From assembly GCF_016056295.1 (NCBI RefSeq), contig NZ_JAECZB010000008.1:1-64000 (forward strand): a stretch of DNA of 64,000 nucleotides. The letters run 5' to 3'. The DNA is from Atlanticothrix silvestris CENA357. Its GTDB lineage: Bacteria > Cyanobacteriota > Cyanobacteriia > Cyanobacteriales > Nostocaceae. The position numbers and the translations under genes were made by a program. The notes beneath the pieces are model-generated. The model worked only from the letters and a program-made list of their open reading frames with translations, was not told the DNA's origin and made no database searches. How positions within the stretch are numbered: position 1 is the first letter of the stretch; the number at the start of each line of letters is the position of its first letter. This document shows, piece by piece, positions 51,732 to 61,622 of this stretch.

Positions 51732-53261
51732 ATGTATCCAAACTCCAGCACCACTACTTTCTCCCTTGATCCTTTATTTGATGTGATTGTTATTGGTTCT
51801 GGTATTGGCGGCTTGGTAACAGCAACCCAGTTAGCAGCAAAAAACGCGAAAGTACTGGTATTAGAGCGCTATTTAATTCCAGGTGGTAGTGCTGGCTATT
51901 TTGAGCGCCAAGGGTATCGATTTGATGTGGGTGCATCAATGATTTTTGGGTTGGGACACAATGGCACAACCAACTTACTCACCCGCGCCCTTGAGGCTGT
52001 AAATGTTAATCAACAGACAATTATCGACCCGGTACAGATTCATTATCATCTGCCTAACAGATTAGACATCAAAGTTGACCGAGTTTATGATAATTTTTTG
52101 CAAAATCTTATTGCTTATTTCCCTCATGAAGAAAAAGGGATTCGTCGCTTTTATGACGAATGCTGGAAAGTTTTCAATTACCTTAACACTATAGATTTAT
52201 TGTCGCTAGAAGAACCTCGGTATTTAATGCGGGTATTTTTCCAGCATCCTCTAGCATGTCTTGGCTTAGTCAAGTATCTGCCTCAAAATGTTGGGGATGT
52301 CGCACGCCGCTACATTAAAGACCCCCAGTTATTGAAATTTATCGATATGGAGTGTTACTGCTGGTCGGTGGTTCCAGCTGACATGACACCAATGATTAAT
52401 GCTGGGATGGTCTTTTCTGACAGGCACTATGGCGGAGTCAATTATCCCAAAGGAGGGGTAGGACAAATTGCCCAGAAATTAGTAGAGGGCTTAGAAAAGG
52501 CTGGAGGTAGGATTCAGTACCAAGCTAGAGTTACGAAAATTATCACGCAGCAGGGACGAGCTGTAGCCGTGCAATTAGCTAATGGTCAAGTCTATCGAGG
52601 TAAACGCATAGTTTCTAATGCTACACGCTGGGATACATTTAATAAATTACTACCTGTAGAGAAAATACCTAATAATGAGAAAAAATGGCAACAATCATAT
52701 CAAAAATCGCCCAGTTTTTTGAGTTTGCACATAGGGGTAAAAGAGTCAGTGTTGCCTACTAGAACAGAGTGCCATCATATTGTCTTAGAAGATTGGGAAA
52801 AAATGGCAGCATCGGCAGGTACAATCTTTGTTTCGATTCCTACATTGCTTGACCCAGATTTAGCACCAGCAGGATATCACATTATTCATGCGTTTACGCC
52901 TAATTGGATTGATGAGTGGCAGGGACTGTCTGCAAGTGAGTATGAGGCGAAGAAAGAAGAAGCAGCTTGGCAGATAATTGACCGACTAGAGAAAATTTTT
53001 CCTGGTTTAGATGCTGGCTTAGATTATTTGGAAGTAGGAACCCCTCGTACTCATCGCCGTTTTTTGGGGCGAGAGGATGGAACTTATGGGCCGATTCCTC
53101 GGCACAAGCTACGAGGATTATTGGGAATGCCCTTTAATCGCACAGCTATCCCCGGACTTTATTGTGTGGGTGATAGTACCTTTCCTGGTCAGGGCTTAAA
53201 TGCAGTGGCATTTTCTGGATTTGCCTGCGCCCACCGCATTGCTGTTGATTTAGGATTTTAG
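51732..53261 (+). CDS. crtH: Carotene isomerase (CrtH/CRTISO)
   Basis: FAD-dependent isomerase that converts 7,9,9',7'-tetra-cis-lycopene to all-trans-lycopene in carotenoid synthesis. The dinucleotide motif VIVIGSGIGGLVTATQL lies near residue 20 and is followed by VLERYLIPGGSAGYF and RFDVGASMIFGLG. The C-terminal GLYCVGDSTFPGQGLNAVAFSG closes the FAD site. Length (509) is typical of CrtH rather than the shorter CrtI-type desaturases. The upstream sRNA candidate may be unrelated. Confidence 0.93.
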   Translation: MYPNSSTTTFSLDPLFDVIVIGSGIGGLVTATQLAAKNAKVLVLERYLIPGGSAGYFERQGYRFDVGASMIFGLGHNGTTNLLTRALEAVNVNQQTIIDPVQIHYHLPNRLDIKVDRVYDNFLQNLIAYFPHEEKGIRRFYDECWKVFNYLNTIDLLSLEEPRYLMRVFFQHPLACLGLVKYLPQNVGDVARRYIKDPQLLKFIDMECYCWSVVPADMTPMINAGMVFSDRHYGGVNYPKGGVGQIAQKLVEGLEKAGGRIQYQARVTKIITQQGRAVAVQLANGQVYRGKRIVSNATRWDTFNKLLPVEKIPNNEKKWQQSYQKSPSFLSLHIGVKESVLPTRTECHHIVLEDWEKMAASAGTIFVSIPTLLDPDLAPAGYHIIHAFTPNWIDEWQGLSASEYEAKKEEAAWQIIDRLEKIFPGLDAGLDYLEVGTPRTHRRFLGREDGTYGPIPRHKLRGLLGMPFNRTAIPGLYCVGDSTFPGQGLNAVAFSGFACAHRIAVDLGF

Positions 53262-53276
53262 AGTATTAAAAATAAT

Positions 53277-53524
53277 GGCGTTGCATAGTTGTGGGATGAA
53301 TTGAGATTTTCGACCAGGGGCAAAGGTAGATTCTTTGCGTTTTTGCGCGACAGTCGCTACAAGTCGGCAAAGCCGACGACAGTCGCCTCAAGTCGGGAAA
53401 CCCCGAAGTTGCTCCACTTGGGCAAAGCCCAAGACCGCACTTCTCTTCGCCCACGGCGCTGTCTGCCCAACGCGCTGCCTGGCCTTTGCGTGAGGCAAAA
53501 ATCATCTCATCATTCAGCAACGCT
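53277..53524. mobile_element. MITE-like element with 8-bp target duplication
   Basis: A 248-bp element just downstream of crtH. Ends: GGCGTTGC at the left and GCAACGCT at the right, continuing as a roughly 22-bp imperfect inverted repeat ending in GATGA. The 8-bp direct repeat AAAATAAT flanks it (53269-53276 and 53525-53532), though AT-richness weakens this. The interior holds several short palindromes (GTCGGCAAAGCCGAC; GGGCAAAGCCC). No transposase gene. Short ORFs across it are not credible genes. Confidence 0.65.
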
Positions 53525-53556
53525 AAAATAATAATTTAAAAATTCAAGTTTTGAAG

Positions 53557-54315
53557 TTAATTTGATAATTTCTGAACAATGTAAAAGATATAACCATAAT
53601 AATCAAAATATTTTCGATATAAATCAATTTCAAATTGTGCCATATTAACTACTTCCAGAGCTTCTGCATCATCGTGGTAATGTTTTTGCATTATCTGTAA
53701 TCTTTTTTCAAGAGGATTATAGTAGTCATTCCACCAAGATGACTCAGGTAGTACAAAATAGTCAATAATCTTGTATTTACAATTTTGGATAATTTGCAGA
53801 TTACCTTCAATGTTTTGCATGGCAGGATAACCCGTATTCCAAAATTCTTTGAGTTCGTCTGGTGGATATGGTTTAAGCCATGTTATTTCGGAAGCAGCCA
53901 AGTAACCTTCCAGTTTGAGCAAGGGTCTCCACTGCTTCAGCCCATTTTCAAACCCGATAATATAAATTGCACCTTCAACCCAAATAATGTCAAAGTTTGT
54001 ATTAAGGAAATCAAGTGCAAACATATCAGCATTGATGACTTCAATTTGGTCTGACAACCCTTTATGAAAGACTTTTTGTTTCAGTTCATCGACATAAACA
54101 GGATGATTATCGATAGCAGTAATTTTTCCATTTATCAGGCTAGCTAAATCAAAAGTCTGAATGCCTGGGCCACAGCCAATATCCAAAATATTTGGATTTT
54201 GTGGCAAATCAATCATTTTAAGAAAAGCATTTTTTGTAGATTCAGAACTACCAGGGCCTTCTCTGGGAAGACTCTGATGAATTTGGAAAAAAATTTCTGT
54301 TTGCTTGTCGTTCAT
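53557..54315 (-). CDS. Class I SAM-dependent methyltransferase
   Basis: Methyltransferase of 252 residues. SAM motif I is ILDIGCGPGIQTFDLASL near 38-55, followed by ITAIDNHPVYVDEL and the post-I acidic segment VINADMFALDF. The C-terminal part (YYNPLEKRLQIMQKHYHDD) is helical. Substrate unknown. On the same strand as purT, 101 bp downstream. Confidence 0.8.
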   Translation of the reverse strand: MNDKQTEIFFQIHQSLPREGPGSSESTKNAFLKMIDLPQNPNILDIGCGPGIQTFDLASLINGKITAIDNHPVYVDELKQKVFHKGLSDQIEVINADMFALDFLNTNFDIIWVEGAIYIIGFENGLKQWRPLLKLEGYLAASEITWLKPYPPDELKEFWNTGYPAMQNIEGNLQIIQNCKYKIIDYFVLPESSWWNDYYNPLEKRLQIMQKHYHDDAEALEVVNMAQFEIDLYRKYFDYYGYIFYIVQKLSN

Positions 54316-54416
54316 ACCTACTGAACCTCATGGTCTGTAGTAAAGGTTTGAATTATTAAAATCCTGGCTACAAACTTTTGTTTATTTACTGCTTACTACC
54401 AATAAAATAAAATTGA

Positions 54417-55586
54417 CTAGATGATTGTGATTTTACTGGCTGCTTTTGTAGCCTTTGCTCTTGCCTCTTGTACATCAGCACCTTTAGCTAAAGCTACCCC
54501 CATGCGGCGATAAGGATGAGCGCTGGGTTTACCAAAAAGTCTAATATCTACATCTTTTTCGGATAAAGCATCAGCGACACCTGTAAATGCAATAGAGTCT
54601 GATTTTTCAGAGGCTAAAATAACGGCACTGGCTGATGCTTTTAATAGTTCTATATGGGGAATGGGTAAGCCTAAAATTGCTCTGAGGTGCAGTTCAAATT
54701 CATTGAGATTTTGTGAGATTAATGTCACTATTCCCGTATCATGGGGTCTAGGGGAAAGCTCAGAAAAAATTACTTCATCTTTAGTGATGAAAAATTCAAC
54801 ACCAAAAATCCCGGCTCCACCCAAAGCATCGGTGACTTTTTGAGCTATTTGTTGAGATTGTAATATTTTGTCTTCAGAAATAGCTGCTGGTTGCCACGAC
54901 TCTTGATAATCTCCTCTTTCTTGACGATGACCAATAGGAGAACAAAAGATTGTCGGTGCATTCCACTGTTTAATTGTCAATAAAGTGATCTCGATTTCAA
55001 AGTTGATAAATTCTTCAACGATCACTTTTTGACTATCACCTCTAGAATTAGCGATCGCATAATTCCAAGCTTTCTCTACTTCACTCGTAGATGATACTAC
55101 AGATTGACCTTTACCAGAAGATGACATTACAGGTTTAACCACATTAGGAAACCCTACCTCATGAGAAATAGTAATCAATTCTGCTAAAGTTTCTGCATAC
55201 CCATATTTAGCAGTTCTAATGCCTAATTCTTGATGTGCTAATTCCCTAATTCTGTCACGATTCATTGTATAGTTAGTTGCTGTGGCAGTGGGGATAACTG
55301 TAATTCCTCTTTGCTCAAATTCTAGCAATTTTTCAGTTCTAATAGCTTCAATTTCTGGTACAATAAAGTCAGGCTGGTACTCCGTTACTACAGCTTCTAA
55401 ACCATCAGCACTCAGCATAGAAATCACTTCAGAACAGTCAGCCACTTGCATAGCTGGAGCATCGGCATAGCGGTCAACAGCAATTACATAATTTCCCAAG
55501 CGTTGAGCCGCAATTACAAATTCTTTACCTAGTTCTCCTGAACCTAGCAGCATCAATTTTTTGGGTAATTTAATCGAATTATTCAT
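54417..55586 (-). CDS. purT: Formate-dependent GAR transformylase
   Basis: Phosphoribosylglycinamide formyltransferase 2, ATP-grasp enzyme that uses formate and ATP in purine synthesis. N-terminus KKLMLLGSGELGKEFVIAAQRLG, the ATP-grasp lid VKPVMSSSGKGQSVV, and catalytic GIFGVEFFITKDEVIFSELSPRPHDTG are diagnostic. The C-terminus HPYRRMGVALAKG is also typical. Length (389) is normal. It lies in a minus-strand run below the ABC-F and pentapeptide genes. Confidence 0.96.
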   Translation of the reverse strand: MNNSIKLPKKLMLLGSGELGKEFVIAAQRLGNYVIAVDRYADAPAMQVADCSEVISMLSADGLEAVVTEYQPDFIVPEIEAIRTEKLLEFEQRGITVIPTATATNYTMNRDRIRELAHQELGIRTAKYGYAETLAELITISHEVGFPNVVKPVMSSSGKGQSVVSSTSEVEKAWNYAIANSRGDSQKVIVEEFINFEIEITLLTIKQWNAPTIFCSPIGHRQERGDYQESWQPAAISEDKILQSQQIAQKVTDALGGAGIFGVEFFITKDEVIFSELSPRPHDTGIVTLISQNLNEFELHLRAILGLPIPHIELLKASASAVILASEKSDSIAFTGVADALSEKDVDIRLFGKPSAHPYRRMGVALAKGADVQEARAKATKAASKITII

Positions 55587-55633
55587 TAATTTATGCAGAT
55601 TAATTTTAATTAATTCAATGTTTTGTATTTTAA

Positions 55634-56128
55634 TTAATCATCTACTGAAAAGTTAAACTTGGCTCCCCGCGTTTGTAAATATTTACGTTGCAATTCAGTC
55701 AAACCTATACCCAAGCCGAACTCACATCCATCTACCAGAGCATCTAACCAAATAGTCTCATTCAGGGTTGCATCACTTAAATTGGCATTTCTCATGTCGG
55801 CTTTGGTAAAATTTACAAATAATAAGTCTGCATTGACTAAACTAGTTTTTTGCAAATTGGCTGCTGATAAATTTCCTCGAATAAAATTGACTTCATCTAA
55901 AACTAAACCAGATAAATCTGCTCCGGCTAAATTTGGAAATTTTAGCTGGTTGGGATTTTGAAAAAATCGCATTATGCAGGTTATGTTTGCTTCATTAAGG
56001 CGCATTTGAGTTAAAAAGTCATAACGACCTATACCCAGCGCTTGTAGAGTTTGTAGACGTTTTAAGGGACTTTGTTCTAAAAACTGGATAGCAGTAGAAC
56101 GGAGGTTTTGAATTGGACTATTGAGCAT
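55634..56128 (-). CDS. Pentapeptide-repeat protein
   Basis: Protein of 164 residues with about 15 consecutive A(D/N)LxX repeats at roughly 65-140 (for example [38 protein letters not shown]), which fold into a right-handed beta-helix. The N-terminus ([26 protein letters not shown]) is helical. Function unknown. It starts 3 bp after the ABC-F stop, so the two are very likely co-transcribed. Confidence 0.85.
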   Translation of the reverse strand: MLNSPIQNLRSTAIQFLEQSPLKRLQTLQALGIGRYDFLTQMRLNEANITCIMRFFQNPNQLKFPNLAGADLSGLVLDEVNFIRGNLSAANLQKTSLVNADLLFVNFTKADMRNANLSDATLNETIWLDALVDGCEFGLGIGLTELQRKYLQTRGAKFNFSVDD

Positions 56129-56131
56129 AAT

Positions 56132-58069
56132 TTAAGAATCAATTTCAGCTAACTCTAACCAGCGTTCAGTAGCCACATCAATAGCTTGTTTAAGTTCTTC
56201 CACTTGTTCGTAGAGTTTTTGGACTTGGCTATAATTTCCAGGAGGAACACTCGTCATTGCTTTTTCTGCTGCTACTTTATCAGCTTCTAACTGAGCAATT
56301 TTACCTTCTAATTGTTCAAATTCCCGCTTTTCCCAATTGGATAATCCACGCCGCTTTTTATTTTCTGTATCCTTGGGAACAGAGGCAACTTTGTCTTCAG
56401 CAAGATTTTTGGATTTATCTTTATTATTAGTAGCTTGCTGCTGTTTTTCTTCCTCTTCTTCGGCTTTCTTATAATCTAGATAAACTGAATAATTACCTGG
56501 ATATTGCCGTAAATTACCACCTGCTTCTAAGGCAAAAATTGTGTCTACAGTGCGGTCTAAAAAGTAGCGATCGTGAGAAACTGTAATTACACACCCCGCA
56601 AAATCTTCTAAATAATCTTCTAGTATTGCTAGTGTCTGCACATCCAAATCATTGGTAGGTTCATCTAAAATTAAAACATTGGGCGCACTAATCAGAATAC
56701 GCAATAGAAATAAACGTCGCTTTTCTCCACCAGAAAGTTTATGGATGGGAGCATACTGCTGGTTCCCAGGAAATAGAAAACGCTCCAACATTTGAGAGGC
56801 TGAAATTTGAGTGCCATCGGCAATCTTGACAAATTCGCCTTCTTCTTTAATGTAATCAATCACGCGCTGATTTTCGTCTAAAGCTGTGAGTAATTCCTCA
56901 GAATGCTGGTCAAAATAACCGATATGAATGGTAGTACCAATTTCCACACTACCAGCATCTGGTTGAACACGCCCAGTGATAATATCCATCAAAGTAGATT
57001 TACCTGCACCGTTACCACCAATAATGCCAATGCGGTCTTCAGGACTAAATTCGTAGGTAAAGTTATTAATTAGAGTCCGGCCATCGTAGGCTTTAGAAAT
57101 ATTATTTAGTTCAATAACTTTTTTACCGATGCGGCGACCAACTGTAGAAATATCAACTTTCCCCTGAGCTTGTTTAAACTCAGTGTCTCGCATGGCGTGA
57201 ACGCGCTCAATTCTAGCTTTTTGTTTTGTACTTCGAGCTTTTGGGCCGCGGCTTAACCATTCTAATTCACGCCGCAATACACCCTGATGTTTACGTTGAC
57301 TACTAATGGCAGATTCTTCAGCTAAAGCTTTTTTTTCCAGGTAGTATGAATAATTCCCCGCGTAAGTAAAAATATCACCTCGGTCAATTTCTATAATGCG
57401 ATTTGTCACCCTATCCAAAAAATAGCGGTCATGGGTTATGAGTAATAGTGCGCCACGAAAGCGATTTAAATAACTTTGTAACCATTCCACAGAAAGAGCA
57501 TCAAGATGGTTTGTTGGCTCATCCATGAGTAGAACATCTGGTTCTGATAGCAAAGCTGTTGCTAAAGCAATGCGCTTACGATAACCTCCAGATAAGGTAC
57601 TGATTACGGCATCAAAGTCAAAAATTCCTAACTTACTAAGGATAATTTTGGCATTGGTTTCGAGTTCCCAAGCGCCAGTTGTTTCCATCTCCTGCATAAC
57701 CACAGAAAGGCGGGACATAAGCTGCTTATCTTCTGGGTAGTGAGTCAGTTTATCTGTGAGTTCTTCGTACTCACGTACCAGAGACATGTGTTCACCACTG
57801 TCAGCGAAAATTTGTTCTAAAACTGTACGATTTTCATCTAAATCTGGCTGCTGAGGCAAGTAAATGATTTTAGAACCAGAAGTACATAAAATCTGACCAC
57901 TATCGATTGATTCCAGACCAGCGATCATTTTTAATAAAGTAGATTTGCCAGATCCATTAGTACCAATTAAACCAACTTTATCAGTAGCATCAAGACTAAA
58001 ACTAGCATTTGTTAATATTTCTTTGATTCCAAAGTCTTTTTTTACCGATTGTAGCGTAATAATACTCAT
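56132..58069 (-). CDS. ABC-F family ATPase (Uup-like)
   Basis: Soluble twin-NBD protein (645 residues) of the ABC-F class, which acts on ribosomes or in DNA tolerance. First domain: Walker A GTNGSGKST, signature LSGGYRKRIAL, Walker B VLLMDEPTNHLD. Second domain: GGNGAGKST, LSGGEKRRLFLL, VLILDEPTNDLD. The inter-domain linker is basic (RSTKQKARIERVHAM), and the C-terminal ~90 residues form a charged coiled coil (FEQLEGKIAQLEADKVAAEK) as in Uup. No membrane segments, so it is not a transporter. First gene of the pentapeptide/purT run. Confidence 0.93.
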   Translation of the reverse strand: MSIITLQSVKKDFGIKEILTNASFSLDATDKVGLIGTNGSGKSTLLKMIAGLESIDSGQILCTSGSKIIYLPQQPDLDENRTVLEQIFADSGEHMSLVREYEELTDKLTHYPEDKQLMSRLSVVMQEMETTGAWELETNAKIILSKLGIFDFDAVISTLSGGYRKRIALATALLSEPDVLLMDEPTNHLDALSVEWLQSYLNRFRGALLLITHDRYFLDRVTNRIIEIDRGDIFTYAGNYSYYLEKKALAEESAISSQRKHQGVLRRELEWLSRGPKARSTKQKARIERVHAMRDTEFKQAQGKVDISTVGRRIGKKVIELNNISKAYDGRTLINNFTYEFSPEDRIGIIGGNGAGKSTLMDIITGRVQPDAGSVEIGTTIHIGYFDQHSEELLTALDENQRVIDYIKEEGEFVKIADGTQISASQMLERFLFPGNQQYAPIHKLSGGEKRRLFLLRILISAPNVLILDEPTNDLDVQTLAILEDYLEDFAGCVITVSHDRYFLDRTVDTIFALEAGGNLRQYPGNYSVYLDYKKAEEEEEKQQQATNNKDKSKNLAEDKVASVPKDTENKKRRGLSNWEKREFEQLEGKIAQLEADKVAAEKAMTSVPPGNYSQVQKLYEQVEELKQAIDVATERWLELAEIDS

Positions 58070-58138
58070 AAAATTAGTTATTGTTAATTGTTAATTAGCT
58101 AGTAGGTAAGGCATACTCCCTACCTACACAGCCAAATT

Positions 58139-58555
58139 TTAGACAAATAAATCGAGTGGTAAATGTCCATACATTTCGTTAATTCCTCCTTCGTCGTAAG
58201 ACTGGCAAGACACTAATACTCCACGATGATGTCCGGCGTAGGAATCGAGGTAACACAAACCATTTTTACCATTCAATTTGATATAAACTGGCCCTTCAGG
58301 TGTAGCTAAATCACCTGGAACTCCATAACCAAAGGCATGAGAGTAAGTTCTCATCGCTATTATTCCTTCTTCAGCTGTATCAGCGCAAATTCCTAATATT
58401 TGGTAATCAGAGAGGCTAGTAATTAAAATTAAGGCCTTACGGGTTATAGCTTTTTCTGATGGTTTAAGGATAGGTGCTATATCTAAACAGTTGAATTTAT
58501 TCAGGATTTTTTTGGCTTCTGCGGTTGTGAGATTCTGATGATTAGGGGTCGACAT
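58139..58555 (-). CDS. DUF1824 family cyanobacterial protein
   Basis: Protein of 138 residues. Diagnostic segments: TAEAKKILNKFNCLD near the start, NYQILGICADTAEEGI-like SDYQILGICADTAEEGI, and the C-terminal GPVYIKLNGKNGLCYLDSYAGHHRGVLVSCQSYDEGGINEMYGHLPLDLF. Function unknown; the family is essentially cyanobacterial. It sits between the ABC-F and prohibitin genes on the same strand. Confidence 0.85.
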   Translation of the reverse strand: MSTPNHQNLTTAEAKKILNKFNCLDIAPILKPSEKAITRKALILITSLSDYQILGICADTAEEGIIAMRTYSHAFGYGVPGDLATPEGPVYIKLNGKNGLCYLDSYAGHHRGVLVSCQSYDEGGINEMYGHLPLDLFV

Positions 58556-58595
58556 AAATTAGTTTATTATTTCCTTGGTTTTACTTTTGTGTCTC

Positions 58596-58620
58596 AGGTG
58601 GGTTATACCCACCTTTTTTG
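58596..58620 (+). terminator. Hairpin with T run, plus strand
   Basis: Arms AGGTGGGT (58596-58603) and ACCCACCT (58607-58614) with a 3-base loop, then six T residues on the plus strand. No plus-strand gene lies upstream, so it may end an antisense transcript, or it is simply a palindrome between two minus-strand genes. Confidence 0.45.
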
Positions 58621-58635
58621 TATTATTTACTCAAG

Positions 58636-59514
58636 TTATGGCTGATTGGGAATATTCCCTAAGTTGAAAATAAAAGGGACACTACCTTTTGAGTCACCAC
58701 CCATTACTAAGACTTTTGGCATTTGGGCACCGCCTGTTTTCCATGCTTCAATTGCTTCTTTTTGCAGAACTAGTTGCCCGCCTTGAGCTTTGAGAGTTTC
58801 TGCTAAGAGTCTTTGAGCTTCTGCTTTACCTTTAGCCCGATTAACTTCTGCCTGGGCTTCTTGCTCAGCTTCTCGTGCTACATAAACGGCTCTTTGGGCA
58901 CGTTGTTCAGCTATTTGTTTTTCTTCTACGGCTCTGGCAAATTCTGGTGAAAAAGTCAAGTCAACTACACTAGTATCTAGTACAATTATCCCATATTTAT
59001 CTAAGCGATCGCCTAAAGCATTATCGAAGTCTTCTTTTAATTCACTTCTTTTGGTAATGGCTTCTTCGACTGTGCGTCTAGCCGCTGCGATTTTGAATGC
59101 TTCTTGAGTCTGGGGGGCAATAATTTTTGAGACAATATTTGCTAAGGTTCCTTGTTTTCTTCTCACCTGAACTACTTGTACAGGATCAAGACGAAAGTTA
59201 ATAGCAAATCTCGCAGATAAATTTTGCAAGTCCTTAGTAGAACTTTCTGCTGGAACTTCAAATTTTTGCACCGTCAAATCATACACATCTATTACTGATA
59301 TAAAAGGTGGTTTTACATGAATTCCCTCCAACAAAGCACCGTCTCTCGCTTTACCTAAGATGCTGATTACTCCTGCTTGTCCTGGGTTGATAATAATAAA
59401 GGAATTTAGCCCAAATAGCACAATTATTGCTAACACAATTCCTAAAACTGTAGTTTGCCAATTCCCCAATTGCTGATTTTTCAAGGTTTTATCTCCTTTT
59501 GCATCTTTAGGCAA
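58636..59514 (-). CDS. Prohibitin-family (SPFH) protein
   Basis: Membrane protein of 292 residues. N-terminal helix TTVLGIVLAIIVLFGLNSF (about 20-38), then the SPFH/PHB domain (NPGQAGVISILGKARDGALLEGIHVKPPFI, KDLQNLSARFAINFRL, RSELKEDFDNALGDRLDKYGIIVLDTSVVDLTFS). The C-terminal part is a coiled coil (EEKQIAEQRAQRAVYVAREAEQEAQAEV). Forms large ring or lattice assemblies at the membrane; in cyanobacteria the role is uncertain, with thylakoid and stress roles proposed. Divergent from the ABC exporter. Confidence 0.92.
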   Translation of the reverse strand: MPKDAKGDKTLKNQQLGNWQTTVLGIVLAIIVLFGLNSFIIINPGQAGVISILGKARDGALLEGIHVKPPFISVIDVYDLTVQKFEVPAESSTKDLQNLSARFAINFRLDPVQVVQVRRKQGTLANIVSKIIAPQTQEAFKIAAARRTVEEAITKRSELKEDFDNALGDRLDKYGIIVLDTSVVDLTFSPEFARAVEEKQIAEQRAQRAVYVAREAEQEAQAEVNRAKGKAEAQRLLAETLKAQGGQLVLQKEAIEAWKTGGAQMPKVLVMGGDSKGSVPFIFNLGNIPNQP

Positions 59515-59616
59515 CTCCTGTACTATGGTGACACGTTATCTGCCTACGCAGGTTCAAGGCTACAAAAGTAAGATGCTTCTCTTGATCGTGGTAGTATCAG
59601 TTTTACGCAACTGTAA

Positions 59617-61431
59617 ATGGCTGTGGCTCAAGCATTTAAATTTCATCCAATAATGAAAAAACGTAGACATTCAGTGCATCCTCTCCAGCGCCTGCTTGAC
59701 TACGGACATCAGTATCGTCAGCAAATTTGGCTGGCTACTGGTTGTTCTATCCTTAATAAACTTTTTGACTTAGCACCGCCGGCATTAATTGGGATTGCAG
59801 TAGATGTAGTGGTCAAACAGCAGGATTCTATCATTGCTCAGTTGGGAGTTAAAGATGTCTTTGGGCAGTTTTTGATTCTTTCTTTCCTCACTGTGATTGT
59901 TTGGATACTAGAATCGATTTTTGAGTACGCTTACGCCCGACTTTGGCGCAATTTGGCACAGAATGTCCAGCATAACTTACGTTTGGATGCCTACAAGCAT
60001 TTGCAAGAGTTGGAATTGGCTTATTTTGAAGAACGCAGCACTGGCGGTTTAATGTCCATCCTCAGTGATGATATTAACCAACTAGAACGATTTTTAGACG
60101 TGGGAGCGAATGATCTCATCCAAGTTGCTACAACTGTCGTCATTATTGGCGGTGCTTTCTTCGTTTTGGCTCCTAGTGTAGCGTGGATGGCCTTGTTGCC
60201 GATGCCGTTTATTCTTTGGGGTTCGTTAGCTTATCAACAGTTGCTTGCACCTCGCTACGCTGATGTTAGAGAAAAAGTAGGTTTCCTCAACTCGCGTTTA
60301 TCCAATAATATCAGCGGTATTACTACTATTAAAAGCTTTACAGCCGAAACTTATGAAGCGTCACGTTTAAAAATAGAAAGTGAAGGTTATCGCCGCAGTA
60401 ACACTAAAGCGATTAGGCTTTCAGCTGCCTTTGTACCATTAATCCGGATGCTAATTTTGGTGGGGTTCACCGCATTATTATTATATGGAGGTATGGCAGC
60501 AGTTGCAGGCAAAATGTCTGTTGGCACTTACAGTGTATTAATATTTTTAATTCAGCGCTTGTTGTGGCCTTTAACAAGATTAGGTGATACCTTTGACCAA
60601 TATCAAAGGGCGATGGCTTCTACTAGTCGAGTGATGAATTTATTGGATACTCCCATCGCTATTCATACAGGAGATATCGCTTTACCAATTGAGCAAGTAC
60701 GCGGCGAAGTGCAATTTAAAAATGTCACTTTTGCCTATCAAGATAGATTTCCTGTAGTCGTAAATCTATCATTAGATATTCCCGCAGGCAAAACCATTGC
60801 CATTGTTGGTTCAACTGGTTCAGGTAAAAGTACTTTAGTCAAATTGTTATTGCGGTTGTATGAAGTCAAAAGGGGAATGATTACCCTAGATGGGATCGAA
60901 ATACAAGATTTGAAATTACAGGATTTACGCCGTTGCATTGGTTTGGTGAGTCAGGATGTATTTTTATTTCATGGCACAGTAGCAGAAAATATTGCTTATG
61001 GCAGCTTTAATGCTAGCGAACCAGAAATCATCATGGCAGCAAAAGTGGCTGAAGCTCACGAATTTATTATGGAATTGCCCCAAGGTTATGAGACAATTGT
61101 GGGAGAAAGAGGGCAAAAGTTATCTGGTGGACAAAGACAAAGAATTGCGATCGCTCGTGCAGTATTGAAGAATCCACCCATTTTGATTTTAGATGAAGCC
61201 ACTTCAGCAGTAGATAACGAAACAGAAGCAGCTATCCAGCGATCGCTCGAACGAATTACAGTAGATAGAACTACAATTGCGATCGCTCATCGTCTTTCTA
61301 CTATCCGCAATGCTGATTGTATTTATGTCATGGAACATGGGAAATTAGTAGAGTCGGGAACCCATGAACAACTGTTAGAGCAAGATAGTATTTACGCTAG
61401 TCTCTGGCGTGTACAAAGCGGATTGAAATAG
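59617..61431 (+). CDS. ABC exporter (permease-ATPase half-transporter)
   Basis: Half-size exporter of 604 residues. The N-terminal half has six transmembrane helices of the MsbA/lipid exporter type ([23 protein letters not shown] coupling helix region). The C-terminal NBD has Walker [11 protein letters not shown]-loop VSQDVFLF, signature [12 protein letters not shown], Walker [13 protein letters not shown] and H-loop AIAHRLST. Probably works as a homodimer. Substrate unknown (lipids, drugs or peptides are usual). Divergent from the prohibitin gene. Confidence 0.93.
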   Translation: MAVAQAFKFHPIMKKRRHSVHPLQRLLDYGHQYRQQIWLATGCSILNKLFDLAPPALIGIAVDVVVKQQDSIIAQLGVKDVFGQFLILSFLTVIVWILESIFEYAYARLWRNLAQNVQHNLRLDAYKHLQELELAYFEERSTGGLMSILSDDINQLERFLDVGANDLIQVATTVVIIGGAFFVLAPSVAWMALLPMPFILWGSLAYQQLLAPRYADVREKVGFLNSRLSNNISGITTIKSFTAETYEASRLKIESEGYRRSNTKAIRLSAAFVPLIRMLILVGFTALLLYGGMAAVAGKMSVGTYSVLIFLIQRLLWPLTRLGDTFDQYQRAMASTSRVMNLLDTPIAIHTGDIALPIEQVRGEVQFKNVTFAYQDRFPVVVNLSLDIPAGKTIAIVGSTGSGKSTLVKLLLRLYEVKRGMITLDGIEIQDLKLQDLRRCIGLVSQDVFLFHGTVAENIAYGSFNASEPEIIMAAKVAEAHEFIMELPQGYETIVGERGQKLSGGQRQRIAIARAVLKNPPILILDEATSAVDNETEAAIQRSLERITVDRTTIAIAHRLSTIRNADCIYVMEHGKLVESGTHEQLLEQDSIYASLWRVQSGLK

Positions 61432-61443
61432 GATCATGTATTT

Positions 61444-61620
61444 AAATTACGAATTACCCTTCGGGTGACGCTCGCAAGCTCGCTAGCGCTACGCTAACGG
61501 AAGTTCGGGCTCGACGGGAACCGCCAGACGCTCGATGACTCGCTACCGCTTCGCTATCGCGCAGCGTCTCCCCTTGGGAGAAGACTCCGACTTCCTCACG
61601 AATTACGAACTACGAATTAT
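61444..61620. repeat. TTCGTAA heptamer repeat with a 141-bp palindromic insert
   Basis: Left flank AAATTACGAATTAC (61444-61457), insert 61458-61598, right flank CACGAATTACGAACTACGAATTAT. The insert is GC-rich and holds several palindromes (CTTCGGGTGACGCTCGC..., GCTACCGCTTCGCTATCGC). It shares the CGGGAACCGCC core and its ends with the smaller insert at 45013-45069, so the two are probably related elements of different size. Confidence 0.7.
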
Positions 61621-61622
61621 TT

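Noticed and set aside
53266-53531. Short ORFs on both strands across 53.27-53.53 kb
   Set aside because: They lie within a MITE-like palindromic element and their Arg/Cys/Ser-rich composition reflects repeats.
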